The notes under the pieces: generated by a model
The model's database searches: none
Seen by the model: only the letters and a program-made list of their open reading frames with translations
What the model was told of the DNA's origin: nothing
In this document: positions 1 through 12,224 of the stretch, piece by piece
Layout: the number at the start of each line of letters is the position of its first letter
How positions within the stretch are numbered: position 1 is the stretch's first letter
From: Albula goreensis
Lineage: Eukaryota > Chordata > Actinopteri > Albuliformes > Albulidae
Direction of reading: 5' to 3'
Length of the DNA stretch: 64,000 bases
Assembly (NCBI GenBank): GCA_022829145.1
Contig: CM040764.1
Coordinates: 7,549,144-7,613,143 of the forward strand
Translations under genes and position numbers: made by a program

Positions 1-489
1 TTGTTAAAAACTAAACAAGCATATATAAACAGTCTTTAAAAATGTAATTACAATGGTAATTTTTCCCGTTTTGGTACACTTTCCACGAGACAGGCAAAAA
101 GACTCTGCGTCCCTGTTATAAGCTTTCCTACCTGTCAAGCCCGCAACTGAGGCCAGCAAACTAAACTATTTCCAAGTTCTTGACACCCAGCTCTGCGCAT
201 GTCATAGTGCAAATGCTCCACTTCTACAGCAATTTTGTTAATTGCCAAGTACAATAAATTGCTTCACTTTGTGTCAAATAACTGAATAACATACAGTGAG
301 TGCTCAATTGCTACACTTTGTCAAATAACTGAAAAATATACAGTGTTCCATTGCCAACACTTTTTATCACAGAACATTAAAATAATTATAAAAAACATTT
401 TGTGCCCCCCCCCCCATGTTTAATTGAAACATATTCCATTGAGTTTGAATTTCATTTATTAAAAGGTAACACTGTAACTTATATTGTCT

Positions 490-534
<45 letters not shown>

Positions 535-1988
535 TTTTTCACTCATCCTGTTATACAGTCATTAAGTTTCATATTAATTATATTATGATTTTCTACGATG
601 AATACAAAAATAGTACATTTATAAAAATGATTTTATAAAATTATTATTTTTTGGGTCTCTCTCACCTTCATTCTGCAGTCTCTGAAGTTATGTTGCTATG
701 ATACTGTAGGTCTCAGGACTAATAATCACCTTCCACTTCTGCCTTTGTTTTATTATTCATCTTACTTTATTTTGTCAATATTTTATATAGTGTTATTTTC
801 CACTTCTGCCTTCAAGAGAAGTATTTAATTTCTAGTTAAGCGTATGAATGAAAGCTAATGAATGAAATCTACGGTGGATTGGGGGTAACGCGCACGATAG
901 AACATTTCCAGACATTTATGTCCAGCACATATTGAGGATTCAAGTCTTTCGACGTTTGTAAACATCGTAACACTGGGTTGTCATTAATGTACCAAATAAC
1001 GATCAACATGTTGCTTTAGCTTAAATTAATTTAAATAATTAATACGTGTTAATTGGGACATGCATAATATAATAGAGTTGATACTGTTTGCAAGAGGTAG
1101 AGCTTTCTAAAAGCCAGCTAGCTAATTATCTGATCTCCAAGTCCATAGTCCAGTCAATTTGGCCTGGACTGGCGAGCCAACATTAGTGAACGTGGATAGC
1201 CAACGAACTGTGTCAGTAACCTAGCCAAATTATGCTGGTTCCATTGATGAGGGAAAGTGATCGTGTTGTACTGAACCGATTGTAATCACTTGGGTTTACT
1301 GGTCGAAGAAGCCTATCTACCAAGTTAGCTAGATAAAGACACTGTTGCAAAACATAACTTTTTATTTCTCAGGTGTCAGATCGTTAGGCTTCAGTACTTC
1401 TGTAGACTACAGTGATCACTTGCGCGGCTATGGAAGACTGTTGTAAAGCCACCTTTTCTGTCCGCTGCCGTGGAAGACAGCGAGTTGACACTCATCCATG
1501 TTCCAATGTAAATTAGTAAAATAATTCAGCAGTAACACGAAAACGTCGTTCCTGCAATTTAAGTGAAACGCGTCACGGACAATTGAAGCTAGAGACAAAG
1601 TCAAGAATCAGTTCCCTGTGGCGTTTCACATCGACAAATGTTAAGAAGACTTGGTTGCCTCCAAGGCAAGACATGCATCGCAAGGATGGAGGTGTGCCGC
1701 ACGCACCGCGGATGCATTCTATCATGGAGCACGTCTGACAGACCGCTCTGTTATAGGTATAGGTGTATGTAAGGGGTCCGTTGTCAATGTGTTTGTGAAA
1801 GAACGAGAGCGGGGCAATTTTACTCATTGTAAATAGTACTTTAGGGGGGCCAGGCTTGTCACGGGGCTTTGTAACCCCCCAAGAACCTCCACTGTGTGTA
1901 AGTCGAGCTTATCTTTCCATAAGGGCAGGGCAGTTTGATACGCTTGAGAAATAAAGCTATGGGCTACAGCATTCGTTTGTCACGTGGG
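1..1988. other. Non-coding stretch, no gene seen
   Basis: AT-rich sequence with no exon or gene that I recognise. It includes a 35-base A run near 493-527. The only sizeable open frames, near 1573-1836, overlap on opposite strands and resemble nothing known to me. An AATAAA lies near 1950, but no coding exon is attached to it. Confidence 0.6.
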
Positions 1989-2216
1989 ATGGTCCCCGAG
2001 TTACGATGGTCCGATTTACGATTTTTAGACTTTATGATGGTGTCACTTTAGCGTCACTTTCAGTACAGTATTCAATAAATTACATGAAATATTCAACACT
2101 ATTATAAAATAGGCTTTGTGTTAATGATTTTGCCCAACTGTAGCCTCATGTAAGCGTTCGAAGCATGTTTGGCTTCGGCTAGGCGTGGCTATGATGTCCA
2201 TAGGTTAACTGTATTA
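1989..2216 (+). mobile_element. MER2/Tigger-like pogo MITE remnant
   Basis: The left part reads like the end of a pogo/Tigger element (ccccgagttacgatgg, then gatttacgattttta). The interior carries blocks such as cactttcagtacagtattc, aataggctttgtgttaatga and ttttgcccaactgtag, followed by a gctatgatgtcc block. From memory these match the internal sequence of the mammalian MER2/Tigger2 non-autonomous DNA transposon in the same order. The right terminal repeat is not clear, so the copy is probably truncated. The family call rests on recall of the consensus, not on a search. Confidence 0.55.
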
Positions 2217-5190
2217 CATAGAGACAATACCGCAGTGACATTCCGGTTTAGTGGAGTATTGTATTGGAACAGCATCACAGTATAATCATGCATGAACACT
2301 GGAACTTAAGGGAAATAATTGCCGAAACCCTTCCAAGATTTTCAGACATCGTTAGGAAGAAATAAAACAAAAAATAAAGCAGATAAAAATGTCCTTAGAT
2401 GAAAAATACAACGGGTAAATGGGGTGACTTCCCCTCTCGTTCTTTATTGAGAAAAGATAAATTCTTCTTGGCAGAGCACCCACCCAGTAGGCATATCAAG
2501 GAAGTGCACCTGCTACTGGTAGCCTATCCATTGGAAGAATACCCTAAACATCATTTAAATGCGTAAAGTAGTTTGCTAGACCACAAGACAACTTTCAAGT
2601 CAGTTTCCTTCTGACACACCTCCTCGTGACATTCATTGCAAATTCCAAGCATCATTTCAAGCCCATGGTAACCCAGCAATACGTCGAACACGAATCGCTT
2701 TCTTTATGGTTCTAATCATCCGTTTTCTCCGTCACTGAGTATTCTAACAGTGATGATTACCAATTTCATTTTGTGAAAAATGTTGTTCCTCACTTCAAAC
2801 TTGTCGTGAATCTATTGAATCAACAAAACTACACCCAATACAAATTATAGGACTGCATCTGATTTAGCATCGTTAAACCTTCACTCGATGTAATGGAGCC
2901 TTTGCGATGAGACAGAAGCGTGCTAACTGGACTTCGCGTACATCCCTTTGGAAAAGTCTGTATCCCAAACAAACATACTGCTATGACAACATATTTGATC
3001 CTATTTGTACTTAAGTTTAAACTTGGAAGTTTATGTTTTTCTGTTCTAGATAGACAACATATTTGCTCCAATTTGTACTTAAGATTAAACTTGGAAGTTT
3101 CTGTTTCTGTTCTAAAATTTAAAACAGCACACAAATGCTTCATGGCTCAGATAAACACTTACCTTTAACTTCGAGTTGCACAATGTTTTAAAACGAGTTG
3201 GCACTGTGTGGTATGCGCTTTTCCGAGGTCTGTCCGTTTCCTAGTAAGGCGATGTTGCCAAGCACATAGATGACGTAGTCTATGGAGGGACGTTCCAAGA
3301 GCTGCTACACATTTCTCTTGAACAATTGTGTTTGCTTTCAAGGTATCTGTCTACCATTCAGTTGCATTTCAAGACTACATTTAGGCCCGACTTTCATATT
3401 CGCGTCACATTCAGCACCAAAAGGTCAAAATATCATGGAGAAAAACACGAAGAGATACCATATAGGTTGTGCAATGATCTAACAATAAATATTACTTCCG
3501 TTTTTTTTCTCCATTTCGCGGCTTTTGGGTTCCCTGTTTTACACAAAGCAACATGACCAACTAGAGCAACATGAGTAACTACAAACAAATGGCGCAGAAA
3601 AGTACCTGGAAAAACAATGCATTTGGATGCCACGACTGTTCCATTGTTATGCAAGCTGTATTTTGTATTTCATTTTCATTCTGAAATAAATCATATATGG
3701 AAAATTTGTGTGAATTGGGTCGGTACTGTGAGTCAGTAGTTGGCACAAAGGGTCTCAAACTAAGGAGGAGTACGGTTGAGTTCACATGGCCATAACGAGG
3801 ATGTAACGAGGTTACATAATCCTGCGTAAACAGGTTTGGCGATAGCTATGGAACGTCCGCTGCTGGTCCTTTGTGGGTAAAACAGCAGAGCGAGAGACCA
3901 CTGTACGGGTGAGTTGGGCATTTGTCGGGTCCGCAAATAAAGTTGTTAAATAAATGTTATTGATGCATGTTGCGTGCCGTACATCACATATTTATGACAT
4001 GATGTATAAGAGGTACAAAAGGTTGTGTTTTCATACATATTGAAGCATTATAAGTTTTATTCAATTCTGTCTTGCGAGTTGCTAGTTGCTTTCTCAGGAG
4101 CAAACGATAACGTGATGCAATGTATTTTATTTGGACGGACCAGGTTCTTCTCTGCTCTCACCAGCTCTCACTTGTGTATACTGCCCTTCTATGCAGGTAA
4201 TTTATGTTGTGCGCTGCACTGTATGTTGCAGTAATGTATTAATTTGGCCTCTTGAAACGATTAGCAAGTTTGCATTGAGGCAAACTAGCCAGGGCGGCTA
4301 TAACTGTTCTGTTAGATGCAGAACATTTTGTCGCCACTAGAGTGGCGACATTTACTCTTATGAATGCTGTTTTGTGTTACCGACCGTTATTGAAAATAGG
4401 TGATGAAGTGTTTTAGTTTGTATACCATACATTTGCAACACATATTTGGATATTATTAATATCTGGCTGATTTAGAAATGAAATTAATTCCACTATACGA
4501 TCTATACTATTCACATTCATGTTTTATGCATATATTACCCTTTATTTTATAAATTTATTTTGTTAATTGTCACATTACATACCTGAGGACAGTAATTACA
4601 ATTATAGTAATTGTAATATTATAGTAATTTGAATTGTACTATTGTTGTAATCCTCGTCATGGTAACTCTTTTCTGCTCTCACTAACTCACTAACCTGTGT
4701 ACTGTCCTTCTATGCAGGGCTTCAGTAATAAACCTTCATCATCCAACTCCTGAGTCCCATGTCTGTTACTGGAGGGCGTTGCAGGCCAGTGAAATTTTAA
4801 GAAGATCACAATGAGTTCTCCCCATTTTCTCACAAGGTCAGTCCATTCTTGAAATTTTCTATCTCTGTCTCTCTCTGTCTGTTTGTACAGTAACATGAAG
4901 AACCATTGCGTGGTTGACAATACAATTATGAAATAAATGCTTTATTTTGCATGTTGTAATTCACAAAATCAGCCCAGAAATATCTAAACGTTCACTGCAG
5001 TTGCACTGTAGAGTGAATTTTCTGTCGGATGAAGCTGAATAATCCCATTTTCATGCACTGTACAGTAATTCCTTGAGCCTGGGGAACGATATTATTTGCA
5101 TTTATATTCAAAATTAACTTAATTCATTATATATCACATAATTTGTGTTTGAATATGTACTCACTTTTGTTGAATTAAGATGTTTGAACC
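2217..5190. other. Non-coding stretch downstream of the scramblase
   Basis: No gene was recognised. It contains a degenerate tandem duplication of about 68 bp (2987-3054 and 3055-3120). It also has a short direct repeat (about 4130-4205 and 4660-4725), each copy ending in a pyrimidine tract plus 'cttctatgcagg' that looks like a splice acceptor. The 3' untranslated region of the minus-strand scramblase should lie immediately below 5191. Confidence 0.5.
2987..3120. repeat. Two-copy ~68 bp tandem duplication
   Basis: A segment beginning acaacatatttg and containing tttgtacttaag and aaacttggaagttt is present twice in direct succession, with a few substitutions between copies. No function is suggested. 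Confidence 0.7.
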
Positions 5191-8100
5191 TCATTGCTCA
5201 AAATACATGAAGTTCTGAAACAAAAAACACAAAAAAATGTATGACCATATAACAATATACCTCCTGTGTATTTTCTATCATCTTTGGCATTTCTCAGTAC
5301 TGTTAAATATGAGCTATGTCTGAATAACTTTTTACTGAACGTAAAATGTAATTCATTTGTTTTTAGGTTTGGGTTAGTTAACAATTGACTTAACGTTTTG
5401 CTACTCAACAGCAACGCTGATTTTGTCTCAGTTTTCTTTTTTTTCCTTTCCAAAATTTGTTTTCATCTATTTTCAAATTTATGTTTTAAAGGACACTAAC
5501 AGGATTTGCATGTGTCAAGTTTAACAGTGGGAACATAGAGGGAACTGAAATACTTACAATGAGGAGGCAGGCACCAAGCATCACGGCTTTCATTTTGACA
5601 TCAAGGTCGAGGGGGAACTTGATACAAAAGTTGTCTGCGTCTGTAAATATTTCTTGGGCCAATCCTGCCCACTGTTTGGCAATAGTGCCAATTGCTGCAG
5701 TGTCGTCCAAAGTTTTAATCTGAATTTAGGAAGGAAAAAAGTGTGTGTGAGGACTAAAAGACTTTTGTCTGTTTGAACTGCAACAAACCAATGAAAAACT
5801 TGCTCAGGCATGCCCAGTGATACACCATTGTATCAGGATATTTTGATAGTGATAGAGATGGCAGGTCAGAGGTGTATTGCTTATGAAAGGCAAGCAAAAG
5901 CGTGGGCCCAAAGAGTGTGGGTCGGTCTTTGATTGGTCAAGCACTCTGTGTATGTTTTCCAGAGGGACAACTGTCTGTCCTATGTTTTCCACAGCATATA
6001 CTGGAACTATTTTGCAACCGGGCATCTTTGCACTTCAACCCCAAGTCATATACATGTCTTTGGTTGGAGTTTCTCTGGGAAACAGTGCCAGCTAAATCAC
6101 TGTTAGGGAATATGATTTAAGTTATGCTATATACAATATAATTACATATTATATAATTCTATAATGATATCATGTTGTTGACTTCTGCTGCTCCTTGTGG
6201 TTCCTATGTATGTTTCTGAGAAATGCTTGAAAACAGACCTTTTTCTGCCTTTTTCTTGGGTCTAAAGTCAAGGTTGGGCTTTCTTCTCTCATTGACAACA
6301 TTGGATTTACCTCAGAGTTCAGCACTTTACCTCAAAGTTCACTTCAGAACAGCACGAGACAGTACAGAATGGTCCCATAATTGTCAGAACTGGCTCCATC
6401 CTCTCATTCAGAACTGTAAATTTCGGAAGGTACAGGTGCCAGTCCTGAACAACATATCCAATGGGGTTCCCTGGAGGAGACTGAACCTCCAGCTGAGGAA
6501 AATGCAAGAAAATGCAAAGAACTCATGCAATGCAATGATTTCAAATCACTTAATGACAAAAAATTGACATGTCAAAAACCTCAAAATACAGCACTGCGAT
6601 GCATGCTGTAACAGACATCAATGCATTGTACATTTATGCTGTATTTACAGGTCATTAAGCACATACAATACATTCTGTAATACAGTGTATGGATTCAGTT
6701 ACTGTAAAATGTAGTTCTGTAATGTGAACGTTTTGTCATTTTGGAGTGAGTACATTTACCTCATCCAACTACATCATCTTTGTAGGCCATAAGGGGTACA
6801 ACTGCATGATGGGTAAATGCAATGCTACATGTCTACATGTTAATTAAATATACCGTAATGAGAATCTTACCTCCTGGAGGCAGAAAGGGAAGCAGCATGT
6901 GCGACATTGCATCGGGCGCGTCACAGTCATGACCTCCTGCCCGAGAACATCTGTAACTGTGATGAGGAAGGACCGGAAGGATCTACAGTAATTCCTGTTA
7001 CACCAGTTGTTATCCTCAGTGGCGTAAAACACATTCTCTCCCCGGCTGTTCATGATACTGAATCTGCTGTCATTCACACATCCAAAGGCAACTTAAGGAA
7101 GAGCAAACAAAACAAGAAGAGTTAAAAATGAGAAATGGAACACACTAAAATGCTTTTTTATTTTGGAATATAGACCTTTTTCTAAACATGGGTCAAGTTC
7201 TTTAATCATAAGGTCTTCTGTTTTACATTTTACAAAAAACATCGCTTGACATAAAAGCTGGTCTTAGTTCAGGTAAGTCAGTCAGAAACAGACATGCTTG
7301 GGAGTGGAGTAAAACCCATTTGGTGGTGTTTGCCGACATCATTAGTATAAGTCAGAAGCTGATGATGGCCTACATCATCAGTGTGAGCCAAGATTCAGTG
7401 ATTGCTTGCATCATCACTGTAAGCTCTGTATTGTGTTTGCCAGTAGCTGGCCTTGGATTTCTTGCATATACATGTAAAGAAGAAAGTTACCTTTAGCAGC
7501 GTCCACATCCTGGGAAACAAACACCTGATCAATCTGTGAAGATAAAAACCCAATCAAACATTTTCAAAGAGCAACAGGTCCAATAAGGTACAAAGTCTTA
7601 AAAAGAAAAACACTACCAGAGCGACATTACACAATTATGATTTCATCTGAATTTTGCCCCACTTATTTTACACCATATACACAATGCAATGTGTCTGTAA
7701 TCATTTATTTAACCAAGATGTTTCCTTCCATCTAATCCTCAGGTTCCCAGTTTTGGTTTCTGCGTTTGCTGTTGTTCAACACTCAAGGTCACGTTGTACC
7801 GTAAGTGCAGCCTAGAACAAAAGTAGCATTAATATTTATATGATTTATGGTGATCTTACCACAGTCAGGTACTCCAGTCCCGGGGGGCAGTCCTCTGTTT
7901 GGTGGGGGGTCATCATCATCCCAGGGCCCATGGGGTTCAATCCGCCTACATATATACACACACACACTGGTACGTCTTCCATATTTAACTGATCCAGTGA
8001 TACCAGTAACAGTGGTGGCTTTTTCATCCTTGTCGTAACTGGGTTGTTCATATTACCAAAAGCCTTTGCAAGTTGGACTATCCAGTTACAGCAAGACAAC

Positions 8101-9008
8101 TCCATAACAATACAAAAATGAAAATGACCTTAACCATAGAAACCAGCCTCAATATTACTCTCCTCCCTGATCACCAGGTCTCCGTAATTGTCTTCTCATG
8201 CCAGTCCTTATGGCTTTCATGTCATCGGAATCTTTTTCTAGTGACCATGACAGTGTAATATGTTTAGTGTTCCTAATGTAGTGACAATACTGTATAGATT
8301 GTAATATTACACAGCATCATGGGATGTGATGAGTATGCTAAGTACTGATAAGTTACAGGTTGATGGGCTATACCCTGTGTGTGTGTGTGTGTGTGTGTGT
8401 GAGTGTATAGAGTAGCCAAGGAATGGCACAGAATGGCTATCTACAATGAAATTAAGAGTCATTACTGTTACAGTCACCTAGACTTTACATATTTTTATGT
8501 ACTGGCTGATTTTACATTTTTTGTACATGCCTTTCTTTGTATGATGAGCTGTTGAAAACAAGTAAATAGTTTTAAAAGTGTGTTCGTAGAGAAAAATAAT
8601 TTCTGCTATGGTATTACAATATTAAAAATAAAAATATAGTAAAAACACATTCACTCAGGTCATATTGACACCAACATGTATGTTCATGTATGTTTGTGAA
8701 ATATGGTGTACTTAATTATGTGACTGAGTTTTCTTTTTTGATGCACATATTGGTCTCTTGAGAGCATTAGAACATTTTGCAATTGTTTGATTTAGCTTAA
8801 TTTGGTTCAGTGGGTTGTGATAACCCACAAAAAAGACTTCTATTTTAAAAAATGTTACAAAGGAATAGAAAAAATACTACAATAAAACATGAAATTTTTA
8901 TTGCATTGTTGCACTGCATTATTTTTATCGCTATTTCTTTGTTCTGAGAAATGACCTTGGGTTTTCTATCTCTGACTTACCAGAGGGTTGACTGACAGGG
9001 CTGTACAT
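5191..9008 (-). CDS. Phospholipid scramblase (PLSCR1/2-like), seven coding exons
   Basis: Scramblases are calcium-activated, single-pass type II membrane proteins that move phospholipids between leaflets. Exons read on the minus strand: 8981-9008 (start), 7860-7945, 7491-7533, 6871-7091, 6331-6492, 5558-5719 and 5191-5214 (stop). All junctions are GT/AG and the phases join to 726 nt, about 241 residues. Landmarks are CPPGLEYLT, then [15 protein letters not shown], then the palmitoylation-type cluster CCFPFC. These are followed by [14 protein letters not shown], the calcium loop [12 protein letters not shown], the transmembrane segment [13 protein letters not shown], and a short tail NFMYFEQ on its own 24-nt exon. 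The start chosen is the first in-frame ATG of exon 8981-9034 and gives a very short N-terminus. Human PLSCR1 has a long proline-rich region there. The PLSCR1 nuclear signal site reads [10 protein letters not shown], with fewer basic residues. The assignment is firm; the paralog is not. Confidence 0.9.
7325..7445. repeat. Degenerate ~38 bp tandem repeat, three units
   Basis: Units around 'catcattagtataag', 'catcatcagtgtgag' and 'catcatcactgtaag' follow each other at about 38-40 bp spacing inside the scramblase intron between 7091 and 7491. They are degenerate and I see no function. Confidence 0.5.
8375..8402. repeat. (GT)n microsatellite in a scramblase intron
   Basis: A run of about 13 GT dinucleotides lies in the intron between coding exons 8981-9034 and 7860-7945. 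Confidence 0.85.
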
Positions 9009-9817
9009 GATGTCATCTGGGAGATGCTGGAGAGCTGAAATGGAAAGCTAAAAGGATTAGGAGGTGGAGCACAGTCACGTGGCTACATCTCTCAGTGATG
9101 ACTTGTGGTGAGTGCAAATCACCTTGAAGCAAAGCTTGCTTACTATCAGGTTTCTGTTGGCACAACAGAATAAAATGGTTACATTGTCGCTAAAAAGGTA
9201 ATGCTGAATGATTCAAACATTCATACAGGCTAATGAGGCAATGAATCACATAACCTACAGAGTTCAATGAAAGGGTACAATTACATAAAATATAAAAATA
9301 CCACAGGGTACAGATACAGGTTTTGCTATTTCCACCTTTGGGGAAAACAATGTTAGTCATGATCCTTGTGTTTAACAGGGGAAACCACTACTGTCGTACA
9401 GTCAGTTTACATATGCATACAGGTTTAACCAAAGCTGTTTAATTAATAATACTATCCCACAGCCAATAAGAAAATAACCAAATTCACCACTTAGGGATGT
9501 GTCTGCAAATTCATAAATTGTGTCAACTTACGTGAATATGCCATTTCCCTGTCCCAAAATCTTAAAAAATGAGATTTTGCATATAAAATATTGAGCATAT
9601 AAAATGTTAAGGATTTAATTTTTAGACATGGAGAAGAATGACTTAAAAAGCATGTTTTTTAAATAGTATTTGAAATTCACACCTACAATTATCAGTATAT
9701 AGATAATAAAATAAACATCATCAACATTTATCATCTTCAAAGACAAGGTTAAATCATTATCAAATAATATTTTGGTTACTGCTAAGACAAGAGGTGAGGG
9801 AAAAAAAGGAAGTGGAA

Positions 9818-9829
9818 GAAAAAGAAACT
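9818..9829 (+). promoter_or_regulatory. ISRE-like interferon response motif
   Basis: GAAAAAGAAACT fits the interferon-stimulated response core GAAANNGAAACT exactly. It sits just inside intron 1, three nucleotides past the donor of the probable first scramblase exon. PLSCR1 is an interferon-induced gene in mammals. The motif overlaps a purine-rich run (a pyrimidine run on the gene strand), so chance is a real alternative. Confidence 0.35.
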
Positions 9830-9832
9830 CAC

Positions 9833-9970
9833 CTTAAGTACCCAATGTGAGATTCTTCTCTGTAAGACCTGTTACTCTTCACTGAACTGATGAGCGCTGC
9901 TCATTCACACGGGATATGTTGATTACCGCAGGGAGTGATGGAAGGAAGAGCTGGCAGGAAATCCACTTTC
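9833..9970 (-). other. Probable 5' non-coding exon of the scramblase gene
   Basis: On the minus strand a strong donor (TTAAG followed by GTGAGTTTC) sits at 9832/9831. No coding sequence continues through the exon, and the next exon (8981-9034) has a good acceptor (TTTCCATTTCAG) with its ATG a few codons inside. This fits an untranslated first exon, as in mammalian PLSCR genes. The upper boundary and the transcription start are not visible, so 9970 is only a guess. Confidence 0.45.
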
Positions 9971-10324
9971 TGGAAACACAAGGAATGTGAAAATAATTCA
10001 AGTTTTTTCTTAAAATAATAAAACTCTGTTTTTTTTTTTTTTTTTTTCTGTTTCCTTTCAGTCTTATCGTTTATTTTTAATGTCTACATTATTTTTATAT
10101 GTTTACTGATCAATTGCTTTACCCTTTTTTCTAGATAAATTCACGACATGTTTAAACCTGTTGGCACCTGGAATAGTATGAAGAGTAGTACTGTAATGGG
10201 TTTCATTTTCTTCAAAAACGAAACTCAAGTTTTTAAACGGAAGCTTGGCAGCAGGTTGGCCTTCACTCCTGAAAACCACTCACTTTTCATGACCCTGTAC
10301 CCTGAATTCCCTTACCGTCAGAAT

Positions 10325-10640
10325 ACGGTCAGGGACCGTCGTCAAAGTCCAGGCAAAGAGTCAAAACCAGTAAGACACAACAAAGGTACAAAACCGAAGT
10401 CCAAGAATCAAAGTCAAAAAACAGGAAGGCAAAAGTCAAAAACCAGGAGAGCACATCAATCATACACAAAATAAAAACCAGAAATTGAAGCTGAAAGTAA
10501 CAGGCAGAAGTCAATCTAGCAGGCAAACAATCACAGGGGAAAAGGCTGGTCACAAACAGAACAACCACATGAAACAAAACCAAAACAGGCAATAATACAG
10601 GTTTACTGACACTGACTAAGCTGTGGGGAGAGACACAGTA
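10325..10640. repeat. Unclassified A-rich dispersed repeat
   Basis: This A-rich segment is full of 'gtcaaaaaccagg'-type motifs and ends in a region with 'caggtttactgac'. Its texture is that of a dispersed fish repeat rather than a gene. The frames open on both strands are a by-product of low T content. The family was not identified. Confidence 0.35.
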
Positions 10641-11019
10641 ATGTAAATCCATTCCAGTATATGAATGTTAATTATTAATTCCTTAATAACAATTATGAAG
10701 ACCTTCTTGGTGTTATACCTGTTTTTGAACTGTTTTAGTGACATATTGGACATGAAGGAAAGTCTTCAGTTTCTCCATAGAATATTGAATAAGAAAAGTG
10801 GATTAGAAAAAAATCCATTATTTTCCCATTATTATCAATCTAAATTAATCCACTGCCAAACACAGGAGCTTGTTAAAACTCAAACATGAGATTTTACTGG
10901 GGCACAGCAGATCAATACTGAGGTACGTACCCCAGTAGAAAAGGTCAAGCAACGTTCAGGGTGGTGAGGTCCATCTGGCAAGGACAAGAAAGAACTTTGA
11001 TTATAGAAAATCAGCTATA

Positions 11020-11310
11020 TTATCCACCCACACCAGAAAAAGTTGTCAGAAATGGTGTAAAAGTAGGGAAATGAGAAGAAGGTGTCAAATGGAAAATCTA
11101 GCAAAGACATAAGACTTTGCTCTTGCCTCAAAAAGTTGGAAAATGAGTTGACAGAAAAATATTTGGGTTTTTTGCTCTAAATGACAGTAATTCAACTATG
11201 TTCTTCACCCACACAACAAAACGTTGTCTGAAATGGTTTGAAAATAGGTAAATGAGGTATATGTGTAATATGGAAAATCTAGAAAAGGAATAAGACCTCA
11301 AAAAAGTGCC
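11020..11310 (+). repeat. ~170 bp repeat, nearly two tandem units (also at 43.4 kb)
   Basis: Blocks 'aaaaagttgtcagaaatgg', 'gacataagactttg', 'aaaatgagttgacagaaaaa' and 'gctctaaatgacagtaa' recur in order, with a second partial unit from about 11215. The same series occurs again near 43385-43620, and a fragment occurs near 16462-16495, so this is a dispersed repeat with a tendency to form tandems. The family is unknown to me. Confidence 0.65.
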
Positions 11311-12224
11311 CTGTGGCACTGCATGTGCAGTTGGATCCAGAAAATCCTAGCTTCTCTCTGGTCAAAACTAGTTTTTGCTGATATTTTTTGCAGAAAAAAG
11401 CAGAATCCACGCAATCTTTTGTTCTCATCTTCAGTCTCACCGTCCAAGCAATTGTTCTGCTGAATGTCACAAGAATCGTATGTGGGGAACTAAACGGCTC
11501 ACTGCTTGGCCATGCTCATTGCGATGCAAGAGTGGATCTTCGCAGTAAAATTCATTTTAATATTACAGTCTTTCTTTGAGAAACACGGGTACCTATACTT
11601 GCTTGTTTCTGTACCTCAGCTGTGAGATGCAAAAGTTTCTTTTAGTTTCTTCTACAGAAATAAAATTATTGTTATCATTATTACCATTTGCTCTTTTTGT
11701 CAGTCACCTTTATGGACCAATGGCGTTGCATATCACAAACCTGCGCATATTAAACCTGCAAATTTTTCGTACTTCTCTGCACCCGAAACTCAACAACATG
11801 ATTAGCTGATTTGTCTGGAAAGGTGCTGGTGGAAGTGTAGCATCTATCTGGTAAAAGCACTTTAAAGAGACCAACCCTAAACCTTTTGGCTTCATGTCAA
11901 ACAAAGAGGACAACACAACAGACTTTGTCTTGGTGATCACAATGGCCGATAGCTCCTTGGTGGGTAACTGAAAACATACAGGGAATGCAACATGTGAATG
12001 TAGCGGTGCTTTTATCATATTTTACTTCAGTTTTTTACACATATGTTTTTAGGTTTTAATCAGTAAATACAAATTGATTTGCAAGCTAAATATGTCAAAT
12101 CAATTGACAGCTAGAAACATTTTAAGGTGTAATAGCAAGCAGTGAGTATAAAGCTGGTGCAGAGTACTTTTGCATAATGTAAAGAAGCACAAAACAAGTT
12201 CAAACAGCCATGGAGTTGTGTTGG

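Larger units (their letters stand above)
9971..12224. other. Non-coding stretch upstream of the scramblase
   Basis: No recognisable gene. It holds the A-rich repeat at 10325-10640, a short inverted repeat (TACTGGGG near 10895 against CCCCAGTA near 10935), and the ~170-bp repeat pair at 11020-11310. One exon-like minus-strand frame ends at an acceptor (TATGTTTTCAG) at about 11968, with residues such as PTKELSAIVITKTK. I could not place that frame in any family. Confidence 0.5.

Noticed and set aside
4130-4725. Possible LTR-like or exon-like pieces with AATAAA and acceptor-like sites
   Set aside because: No paired terminal repeats, primer site or coding region could be seen. The evidence is too weak for an element or an exon.
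5486-5557. Extended scramblase C-terminus reading through to VSVL
   Set aside because: A strong GTAAGT donor lies after GACLLI, and a proper last exon (NFMYFEQ) with an acceptor is found at 5191-5214. The read-through is intron.
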